In this document: one piece after another, positions 1 through 12,000 of the stretch
Position numbering within the stretch: position 1 is the stretch's first letter
How the letters are laid out: each line of letters begins with the position of its first letter
Origin: Saccoglossus kowalevskii
Taxonomy: Eukaryota > Hemichordata > Enteropneusta > Harrimaniidae
Length of the DNA: 32,711 nt
Assembly: GCF_000003605.2 (NCBI RefSeq)
Contig: NW_003120421.1
Location: 179,944 to 212,654, forward strand
Direction of reading: 5' to 3'
Made by a program: the position numbers and the translations under genes
The notes under the pieces: model-generated
What the model was told of the DNA's origin: nothing
Databases searched by the model: none
What the model saw: the letters and a program-made list of their open reading frames with translations, nothing else

Positions 1-48
1 TGTGTAGCTGTTCAGAAACTGGGTACCAGGGAGATGACTGTCAAACAG
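1..48 (+). CDS. EGF exon E7 (partial, copy before a)
   Basis: The last 15 codons of an E7-type EGF module ([15 protein letters not shown]), then donor GTGAGA. It matches the ends of the E7 exons at 3889 and 7724, so the tandem array already extends left of the window. Confidence 0.85.
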
Positions 49-3000
49 GTGAGAATGTACTTCAGCAAATTAAAATCTGAGTGACAGAACTAAATGCAAC
101 GTTTTTAAATGACGTTCTGTTTTTGACAGGTGTAAATATGCTTATTTTTTGTTAAGTTATTTGTTTCCCTGGCGACTTTTTGGAACATTGATTTTATTAT
201 TGTCGACCCTGACCACTGTACTGTGCAAAATGTGTCTGTCAAGTGAACTTTTATTTATTTTGCCACATATACTAACTTCCATGTTCGGACAACGTGGCCA
301 TTTTCTACATTATTAGATTTAAACGAAGGTTATTCAAAAGTTAGTTCAATTCGCGAATGAATCGCGGTGTCACTATCCCTATTGTGTATTATCGAACAGA
401 GATTTACTTCTACATCGAGAATAGTCGTAGCTACAATTCTGTTATTCTAGGTCTTACTGTAGTCAGTCTTTTTATTGCCGATGGGGTTATTTTCCAGCCG
501 TGGGATGTGTACTAAACGTAACGTAACTTTCAGCTGTTTTTCATGATCAATCTTTGTATTATGCGTTTTAGAATTCAGATATGTGGTTTATATTGTATCG
601 CGCATACATGTATGTTAAAGCGGGGGAGTCGTCACTTGCGTATGCGTCAGACGGCCATTGCGTGTGATTGTTCACAAACAATCGTCTATCCATGAGCCTT
701 TGCGTTTTTAGCATGTGTTGTTATTGTCGCTTGGGACTCAATTCCCGCGTGTGTGCAGGTGACGACCCTCCTTCTTGAAATCTTCAATGTGGTTTCAGAT
801 GTCGATGAGTGCTCAGAGGGAACTCCTTGCTTGAACAACGGGCTATGTTTAAATACTGATGGATCCTTTACATGTAATTGTGACAACACTGGCTTCGAGG
901 GACCAACTTGTGGAATAGGTGAGTTGAATCTAATTTTTGGCATTGTTGAAAGTTAATCCTTAATGTGTTGGCGAGATATTTTTCGTGATTCGATTTTTCT
1001 CTTTAGAAATTTGTAGTGCGAGTTTGTCATGTCATAATACTGGTGCATGTCCCGTTGACGGAGGTTCTACTTGTGACTGTACTGACACTGGGTATGGTGG
1101 GGATACGTGTGAAACAGGTTAGTGCCAGATAAATTAATGTTGTAGATGAGATGTACTAGTTGATAGACCTTTCCTTTCACAGTCCCACAACTGGCTTCGA
1201 TATATTTGTTATAAAACGTGTCACCGTTTAAAATAGTAGCAATTGACACACTATCTTCAGTAAATGATACAGTATTGATAATATTGATCAAACTTTGTTT
1301 ATTGGAAAACGTACAAAAATGTGTGGAAAGCGACATCTAATTGTCAATGGAGATTACATATATTGTTGGACCATTTTCCTATGAAATGTGGACAGACACT
1401 GGTAGTATCTGTGATCGGAGTGGTATACAAATATAGAACACAAATATATTATTCGCCAAACAACATAATTGCATAAGCAACTCAAAAGTATATTATATAT
1501 TATATAACTCCTCCCAGGAAACGTGCACATGTAGATATCCAATTCCATATATACGTCGTTGTCAACACGTGTAGTTTCTTAGTTGTTATAATGTTCGGCA
1601 ATATTACCATATCTTTAGATATTGATGAATGCACCGAGGCTCCACCCTGTCAGAATAGCGGTACCTGTACTAACACTGTAGGATCATACACATGTGACTG
1701 TGCTGGAACCGGATATGAAGGGACAGAGTGTGAAATAGGTATGTGCATGTAAGAAATTATAACATGATGTGGAACATGAACTGTACGCGATTGTTGTAAC
1801 GTTGTTATTCATGGTGCATATTTGAGACAATATTTCAGAAATTAATTTAAATGAATTTATCTGAATGGTTAATTTTAGAAGTCTTGTGATGTGGATATTT
1901 TTTCAGGCATTGACGAATGTATTACGTCGTCACCATGCCAACACAATAGTGAGTGCACGAATTCAGTCGGATCGTATACATGTGTTTGTGAAGATACTGG
2001 TTACCAAGGAGACCACTGTGAAATTGGTGAGTATAAGCTGATATAGTAACATGGTCAACATGGAAAACACACCAGTAATGCGTTTGTCATTAGTAGGTGA
2101 TTGTTTCGTCCATAGTAACCGCAAGTGCCTTTTTTTTCATTTCAGACATAGATGAGTGTACACCAAACCCCCCATGCCAGAACAGTGGGACATGTACAAA
2201 TACAGAAGGGAGTTACACATGTGACTGTGCTGGGACAGGATATGAAGGAACAGACTGTGAAACTGGTGAGGACGCTTCTGTCTATCAAAACACGTAATCG
2301 TATATATACATATTGTATTGATAAACACCAATATATTGTATACATGTTGTTTCTTGTAGATATCAATGAATGTGACACCAACACCCCCTGTCAGAATGGA
2401 GGTATATGTACAAATAACGATGGGTCGTACAGTTGCAATTGTGACGACATAGGGTACGAAGGAACCAACTGTGAGACTGGTGAGGGAAATATTTTACATT
2501 TCATTACCCTTTTCAATGCCACACTGTACTGTCTTCTGACATAATTTTAAATATTCAGATCTCGGATTTTAAATTGTTAATATATATTTTTTAATGTCAA
2601 ACACATACACTTCCTTGTTGCTCCGTGAAGCACATTATAACCAATTATCAACATTCAATGAAACTTGGTACATAGACGCTGTGAGATAATGCTCAGACCT
2701 TATTAGTTGTTGGTTTAAATCAATGCATATTAATGGTCTAATTTGCATAATAATTAATTTTTAGCATTTTCACTTGTTTTTCAAATACCATTTAACAGAT
2801 TTCAATGAAACTTGGGACATTAGTTTCTAGCTGTAATTTGTGCGTGTTAATGACCCAATTTGCATATTAATTACCCAATTTTAAGCCATTTCAACTACCT
2901 GACACATTTCATTAAAACTTGGCACATAGGTAGTCTGCGTCAATGCTCAGACCTGATTAGTTTCTAGTTGCAATCTGTGTACATTAATTACTTACGTTGC

Positions 3001-6000
3001 ATTTTACTTATTTTTAGCTTTCCCAACAAATATCTCAACCACTCATAACATTTCAATGAAACTTGGTACATAGGTGGTCTGGGGTAATCCACAGATCTGG
3101 TTACTTCAGGGTTGAAATCCATGCATACTAATTACCTACTTTGTGTAAATGGTTCATGTAACCTAATAAATATGTATTAACTCAGGCACTATTGCTGTCA
3201 GAGATATTTGCATTCGGTGCTGTATTGAAGGCATCCGACAAAGAATATATTATTTAACATATCAGATGACCATATATGGTCATGTGACCTGGTTAATATG
3301 CATAACATATAAATACAAATACATATAATGACATGCAACCATTGCTATAATGAAGGCATCGGGCAAGAGATATGACTGATGTATCAGATACATGGCTATG
3401 TGACCTCAATAATATTCATAACTATACTATCTTAAAGCGGGGGGTGTCGTCACCTGCGCATGCGTCAGATGGCCATAGCTAGCCATTGTTTACAAACAAG
3501 CGTCTACCCATGAGCCTTTGCGTTTTAGCGTGTGTTGTTATCATCGCTTGGGACTCAATTCCGCGCGTGCGCAGGTGACGACCCTCCCGCTTTAAGTATT
3601 GTTGCAGATAGGGACATGCGTTCTGTTGACAAGACGTCGCACTATGACGTCATTGACGTTTTTGAAATATACAAATTTTGTTCAGCTGTATTAATACTTT
3701 ATACAGAAACACTAACTTAGATACTAGCAATATTCCAACTATTTTGTAACATCTCGATATTTTCTTATACAGATATTAACGAATGTTCGATTACACCATG
3801 TATGAATGGCGGTGTCTGTTCAAATATCGATGGCTCGTACTTGTGTAGCTGTTCAGAAACTGGGTACCAGGGAGATGACTGTCAAACAGGTGAGAATGTA
3901 CTTCAGCAAATTAAAATCTGAGTGACAGAACTAAATGCAACGTTTTTAAATGACGTTCTGTTTTTGACAGGTGTAAATATGCTTATTTTTTGTTAAGTTA
4001 TTTGTTTCCCTGGCGACTTTTTGGAACATTGATTTTATTATTGTCGACCCTGACCACTGTACTGTGCAAAATGTGTCTGTCAAGTGAACTTTTATTTATT
4101 TTGCCACATATACTAAATTCCATGTTCGGACAACGTGGCCATTTTCTACATTATTAGATTTAAACGAAAGTTATTCAAAAGTTAGTTCAATTCGCGAATG
4201 AATCGCGGTGTCACTATCCCTATTGTGTATTATCGAACAGAGATTTACTTCTACATCGAGAATAGTCGTAGCTACAATTCTGTTATTCTAGGTCTTACTG
4301 TAGTCAGTCGTTTTATTGCCGATGGGAGTTTATTTTCCAGTCGTGGGATGAGTACCAAACGTAACGTAACTTTCGGCCGTTTTCCATGATCAATCTCTGT
4401 ATTGTGCGTCTTAGAATTCAGATATGTGGTTTATATTGTATCGCGCATATGTTAAAGCGGGGGAGTCGTCACCTGCGTATGCGTCAGACGGCCATTGCGT
4501 GTGGTTGTTCACAAACAATCGTCTATCCATGAGCCTTTGCGTTTTTAGCGTGTGTTGTTAATGTCGCTTGGGACTCAATTCCCGCGCGTGTGCAGGTGAC
4601 GACCCTCCTTCTTGAAATCTTCAATGTGGTTTCAGATGTCGATGAGTGCTCAGAGGGAACTCCTTGCTTGAACAACGGGCTATGTTTAAATACTGATGGA
4701 TCCTTTACATGTAATTGTGACAACACTGGATTCGAGGGACCAACTTGTGGAATAGGTGAGTTGAATTTAATTTTTGGCATTGTTGGAAGTTAATCCTTAA
4801 TGTGTTGGCGAGATATTTTTCGTGATTCGATTTTTTTCTTTAGAAATTTGTAGTGCGAGTTTGTCGTGTCATAATACTGGTGCATGTCCCGTTGACGGAG
4901 GTTCTACTTGTGACTGTACTGACACTGGGTATGGTGGGGATACGTGTGAAACAGGTTAGTGCCAGATAAATTAATGTTGTAGATGAGATGTACTAGTTGA
5001 TAGACCTTTCCTTTCACAGTCCCACAACTGGCTTCGATATATTTGTTATAAAACGTGACATCGTTTAAAATAGTAGCAATTGACACACTATCTTCAGTAA
5101 ATGACACAGTATTGATAATATTGATCAACGTTGTTTATTGGAAAACGTACAAAAATGTGTGGAAAGCGACAACTAATTGTCAATGGAGATTACATATATT
5201 GTTGGATCATTTTTCCTATGAAATGTTGACAGACACTGGTAGTATCTGTGATCGGAGTGGTATACAAATATAGAACACAAATATATTATTCGCCAAACAA
5301 CATAATTGCATAAGCAACTCAAAAGTATATTATATATTATATAACCCCTCCCAGGAAACATGCACATGTAGATATCGAATCCCATATATACGTCGTTTTC
5401 AACACGTGTAGTTTCTTAGTTGTTATAATGTTCGGCAATATTACCATATCTTTAGATATCGATGAATGCACAGAGGCTCCACCCTGTCAGAATGGCGGTA
5501 CCTGTACTAACACTGTAGGATCATACACATGTGACTGTGCTGGAACCGGATATGAAGGGACAGAGTGTGAAATAGGTATGTGCATGTAAGAAATTATAAC
5601 ATGATGTGGAACATGAACTGTACGCGATTGTTGTAACGTTGTTATTCATGGTGCATATTTGAGACAATATTTCAGAAATTAATTTAAATGAATTTATCTG
5701 AATGGTTAATTTTAGAAGTCTTGTGATGTGGATATTTTTTCAGACATTGACGAATGTATTACGTCGTCACCATGCCAACACAATAGTGAGTGCACGAATT
5801 CAGTCGGATCGTATACATGTGTTTGTGAAGATATTGGTTACCAAGGAGACCACTGTGAAATTGGTGAGTATAAGCTGATATAGTAACATGGTCAACATGG
5901 AAAACACACCAGTAATGCGTTTGTCATTAGTAGGTGATTGTTTCGTCCATAGTAACCGCAAGTGCCTTTTTTTCATTTCAGACATAGATGAGTGTACACC

Positions 6001-9000
6001 AAACCCCCCATGCCAGAACAGTGGGACATGTACAAATACAGAAGGGAGTTACACATGTGACTGTGCTGGGACAGGATATGAAGGAACAGACTGTGAAACT
6101 GGTGAGGACGCTTCTGTCTATCAAAACACGTAATCGTATATATACATATTGTATTGATAAACACCAATATATTGTATACATGTTGTTTCTTGTAGATATC
6201 AATGAATGTGACACCAACACCCCCTGTCAGAATGGAGGTATATGTACAAATAACGATGGGTCGTACAGTTGCAATTGTGACGACATAGGGTACGAAGGAA
6301 CCAACTGTGAGACTGGTGAGGGAAATATTTTACATTTCATTACCCTTTTCAATGCCACACTGTACTGTCTTCTGACATAATTTTAAATATTCAGATCTCG
6401 GATTTTAAATTGTTAATATATATTTTTTAATGTCAAACACATACACTTCCTTGTTGCTCCGTGAAGCACATTATAACCAATTATCAAAATTCAATGAAAC
6501 TTGGTACATAGACGCTGTGAGATAATGCTCAGACCTTATTAGTTGTTGGTTTAAATCAATGCATATTAATGGTCTAATTTGCATAATAATTAATTTTTAG
6601 CATTTTCACTTGTTTTTCAAATACCATTTAACAGATTTCAATGAAACTTGGGACATTAGTTTCTAGCTGTAATTTGTGCGTGTTAATGACCCAATTTGCA
6701 TATTAATTACCCAATTTTAAGCCATTTCAACTACCTGACACATTTCATTAAAACTTGGCACATAGGTAGTCTGCGTCAATGCTCAGACCTGATTAGTTTC
6801 TAGTTGCAATCTGCGTACATTAATTACTTACGTTGCATTTTACTTATTTTTAGCTTTCCCAACAAATATCTCAACCACTCATAACATTTCAATGAAACTT
6901 GGTACATAGGTGGTCTGGGGTAATCCACAGATCTGGTTACTTCAGGGTTGAAATCCATGCATACTAATTACCTACTTTGTGTAAATGGTTCATGTAACCT
7001 AATAAATATGTATTAACTCAGGCACTATTGCTGTCAGAGATATTTGCATTCGGTGCTGTATTGAAGGCATCCGACAAAGAATATATTATTTAACATATCA
7101 GATGACCATATATGGTCATGTGACCTGGTTAATATGCATAACATATAAATACAAATACGTATAATGACATGCAACCATTGCTATAATGAAGGCATCGGGC
7201 AAGAGATATGACTGATGTATCAGATACATGGCTATGTGACCTCAATAATATTCATAACTATACTATCTTAAAGCGGGGGTGTCGTCACCTGCGCATGCGT
7301 CAGATGGCCATAGCTAGCCATTGTTTACAAACAAGCGTCTACCCATGAGCCTTTGCGTTTTAGCGTGTGTTGTTATCATCGCTTGGGACTCAATTCCGCG
7401 CGTGCGCAGGTGACGACCCTCCCGCTTTAAGTATTGTTGCAGATAGGGACATGCGTTCTGTTGACAAGACGTCGCACTATGACGTCATTGACGTTTTTGA
7501 AATATACAAATTTTTTTCAGCTGTATTAATACTTTATACAGAAACACTATCTTAGATACTAGCAATATTCCAACTATTTTGTAACATCTCGATATTTTCT
7601 TATACAGATATTAAGGAATGTTCGATTACACCATGTATGAATGGCGGTGTCTGTTCAAATATCGATGGCTCGTACTTGTGTAGCTGTTCAGAAACTGGGT
7701 ACCAGGGAGATGACTGTCAAACAGGTGAGAATGTACTTCAGCAAATTAAAATCTGAGTGACAGAACTAAATGCAACGTTTTTAAATGACGTTCTGTTTTT
7801 GACAGGTGTAAATATGCTTATTTTTTGTTAAGTTATTTGTTTCCCTGGCGACTTTTTGGAACATTGATTTTATTATTGTCGACCCTGACCACTGTACTGT
7901 GCAAAATGTGTCTGTCAAGTGAACTTTTATTTATTTTGCCACATATACTAAATTCCATGTTCGGACAACGTGGCCATTTTCTACATTATTAGATTTAAAC
8001 GAAGGTTATTCAAAAGTTAGTTCAATTCGCGAATGAATCGCGGTGTCGCTATCCCTATTGTGTATTATCGAACAGAGAATAGTCGTAGCTACAATTCTGT
8101 TAATCTAGGTCTTACTGTAGTCAGTCTTTTTATTGCCGATGGGGTTATTTTCCAGCCGTGGGATGTGTACTAAACGTAACGTAACTTTCAGCTGTTTTTC
8201 ATGATCAATCTTTGTATTGTGCGTCTTAGAATTCAGATATGTGGTTTATATTGTATCGCGCATATGTTAAAGCGGGGGAGTCGTCACCTGCGTATGCGTC
8301 AGACGGCCATTGCGTGTGATTGTTCACAAACAATCGTCTATCCATGAGCCTTTGCGTTTTTAGCGTGTGTTGTTATTGTCGCTTGGGACTCAATTCCCGC
8401 GCGTGTGCAGGTGACGACCCTCCTTCTTGAAATCTTCAATGTGGTTTCAGATGTCGATGAGTGCTCAGAGGGAACTCCTTGCTTGAACAACGGGCTATGT
8501 TTAAATACTGATGGATCCTTTACATGTAATTGTGACAACACTGGATTCGAGGGACCAACTTGTGGAATAGGTGAGTTGAATCTAATTTTTGGCATTGTTG
8601 AAAGTTAATCCTTAATGTGTTGGCGAGATATTTTTCGTGATTCGATTTTTCTCTTTAGAAATTTGTAGTGCGAGTTTTTCATGTCATAATACTGGTGCAT
8701 GTCCCGTTGACGGAGGTTCTACTTGTGACTGTACTGACACTGGGTATGGTGGGGATACGTGTGAAACAGGTTAGTGCCAGATAAATTAATGTTGTAGATG
8801 AGATGTACTAGTTGATAGACCTTTCCTTTCACAGTCCCACAACTGGCTTCGATATATTTGTTATAAAACGTGTCACCGTTTAAAATAGTAGCAATTGACA
8901 CACTATCTTCAGTAAATGACACAGTATTGATAATATTGATCAAACTTTGTTTATTGGAAAACGTACAAAAATGTGTGGAAAGCGACAACTAATTGTCAAT

Positions 9001-12000
9001 GGAGATTACATATATTGTTGGACCATTTTCCTATGAAATGTGGACAGACACTGGTAGTATCTGTGATCGGAGTGGTATACAAATATAGAACACAAATATA
9101 TTATTCGCCAAACAACATAATTGCATAAGCAACTCAAAAGTATATTATATATTATATAACTCCTCCCAGGAAACGTGCACATGTAGATATCCAATCCCAT
9201 ATATACGTCGTTGTCAACACGTGTAGCTTCTTAGTTGTTATAATGTTCGGCAATATTACCATATCTTTAGATATTGATGAATGCACCGAGGCTCCACCCT
9301 GTCAGAATAGAGGTGCCTGTACTAACACTGTAGGATCATACACATGTGACTGTGCTGGAACCGGATATGAAGGGACAGAGTGTGAAATAGGTATGTGCAT
9401 GTAAGAAATTATAACATGATGTGGAACATGAACTGTACGCGATTGTTGTAACGTTGTTATTCATGGTGCATATTTGAGACAATATTTCAGAAATTAATTT
9501 AAATGAATTTATCTGAATGGTTAATTTTAGAAGTCTTGTGATGTGGATATTTTTTCAGACATTGACGAATGTATTACGTCGTCACCATGCCAACACAATA
9601 GTGAGTGCACGAATTCAGTCGGATCGTATACATGTGTTTGTGAAGATATTGGTTACCAAGGAGACCACTGTGAAATTGGTGAGTATAAGCTGATATAGTA
9701 ACATGGTCAACATGGAAAACACACCAGTAATGCGTTTGTCATTAGTAGGTGATTGTTTCGTCCATAGTAACCGCAAGTGCCTTTTTTTCATTTCAGACAT
9801 AGATGAGTGTACACCAAACCCCCCATGCCAGAACAGTGGGACATGTACAAATACAGAAGGGAGTTACACATGTGACTGTGCTGGGACAGGATATGAAGGA
9901 ACAGACTGTGAAACTGGTGAGGACGCTTCTGTCTATCAAAACGAGCGTAATCGTATATATACATATTGTATTGATAAACACCAATATATTGTATACATGT
10001 TGTTTCTTGTAGATATCAATGAATGTGACACCAACACCCCCTGTCAGAATGGAGGTATATGTACAAATAACGATGGGTCGTACAGTTGCAATTGTGACGA
10101 CATAGGGTACGAAGGAACCAACTGTGAGACTGGTGAGGGAAATATTTTACATTTCATTACCCTTTTCAATGCCACACTGTACTGTCTTCTGACATAATTT
10201 TAAATATTCAGATCTCGGATTTTAAATTGTTAATATATATTTTTTAATGTCAAACACATACACTTCCTTGTTGCTCCGTGAAGCACATTATAACCAATTA
10301 TCAAAATTCAATGAAACTTGGTACATAGACGCTGTGAGATAATGCTCAGACCTTATTAGTTGTTGGTTTAAATCAATGCATATTAATGGTCTAATTTGCA
10401 TAATAATTAATTTTTAGCATTTTCACTTGTTTTTCAAATACCATTTAACAGATTTCAATGAAACTTGGGACATTAGTTTCTAGCTGTAATTTGTGCGTGT
10501 TAATGACCCAATTTGCATATTAATTACCCAATTTTAAGCCATTTCAACTACCTGACACATTTCATTAAAACTTGGCACATAGGTAGTCTGCGTCAATGCT
10601 CAGACCTGATTAGTTTCTAGTTGCAATCTGTGTACATTAATTACTTACGTTGCATTTTACTTATTTTTAGCTTTCCCAACAAATATCTCAACCACTCATA
10701 ACATTTCAATGAAACTTGGTACATAGGTGGTCTGGGGTAATCCACAGATCTGGTTACTTCAGGGTTGAAATCCATGCATACTAATTACCTACTTTGTGTA
10801 AATGGTTCATGTAACCTAATAAATATGTATTAACTCAGGCACTATTGCTGTCAGAGATATTTGCATTCGGTGCTGTATTGAAGGCATCCGACAAAGAATA
10901 TATTATTTAACATATCAGATGACCATATATGGTCATGTGACCTGGTTAATATGCATAACATATAAATACAAATACATATAATGACATGCAACCATTGCTA
11001 TAATGAAGGCATCGGGCAAGAGATATGACTGATGTATCAGATACATGGCTATGTGACCTCAATAATATTCATAACTATACTATCTTAAAGCGGGGGTGNN
11101 NNNNNNNNNNNNNNNNNNNNNNNNNNNNNNNNNNNNNNNNNNNNNNNNCGTTGTTTATTGGAAAACGTACAAAAATGTGTGGAAAGCGACAACTAATTGT
11201 CAATGGAGATTACATATATTGTTGGATCATTTTTCCTATGAAATGTTGACAGACACTGGTAGTATCTGTGATCGGAGTGGTATACAAATATAGAACACAA
11301 ATATATTATTCGCCAAACAACATAATTGCATAAGCAACTCAAAAGTATATTATATATTATATAACCCCTCCCAGGAAACATGCACATGTAGATATCGAAT
11401 CCCATATATACGTCGTTTTCAACACGTGTAGTTTCTTAGTTGTTATAATGTTCGGCAATATTACCATATCTTTAGATATCGATGAATGCACAGAGGCTCC
11501 ACCCTGTCAGAATGGCGGTACCTGTACTAACACTGTAGGATCATACACATGTGACTGTGCTGGAACCGGATATGAAGGGACAGAGTGTGAAATAGGTATG
11601 TGCATGTAAGAAATTATAACATGATGTGGAACATGAACTGTACGCGATTGTTGTAACGTTGTTATTCATGGTGCATATTTGAGACAATATTTCAGAAAGT
11701 GATTTAAATGAATTTATCTGGATGGTTAATTTTAGAAATTGATGAATGTGTTCTGTCGTCACCATGCCAACACAATAGTGTGTGCACAAACTCGGCAGGA
11801 TTGTATACATGTGTATGTGATGGTACTAGTTACCAGGGAGACCATTGTGAAAATGGTACGTATTGGTCTGGTCACGTGTTTGTCTACAATGACCATTCTG
11901 CGTTACAATTATATCAAATTTATGAACTACTATTGTACACCACTTTTTCAGATGTAAACGAATGTATAGTTGATCCGCCATGTCTGAACAACGGCGTGTG

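Larger units (their letters stand above)
1..11737 (+). repeat. Tandem array of ~3.84-kb EGF-exon units
   Basis: Units run 1-1880 (partial), 1881-5717 (3837 bp), 5718-9532 (3815 bp) and 9533-11737 (shortened by the N gap). Introns are as similar as exons (near-identical by eye), so the duplication is young or kept uniform by gene conversion. Each unit holds seven EGF exons and two MITEs. Unit ends are set at the break in homology next to TTTTAGAA, where the outermost copy (11737) changes to a different sequence. Confidence 0.93.

Noticed and set aside
686-943. Minus-strand frame repeated at 4523-4780 and 8338-8595
   Set aside because: Its repetition comes from the tandem array. It is the antisense of MITE A and exon E1.
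2142-2384. Minus-strand frames repeated at 5978 and 9793
   Set aside because: Antisense of exons E5-E6, with conservation explained by the duplication.
9703-10197. 164-residue two-EGF frame read as one exon
   Set aside because: The junctions at 9916/10013 match the spliced exons of copies a and b. I treat it as a retained-intron possibility only.
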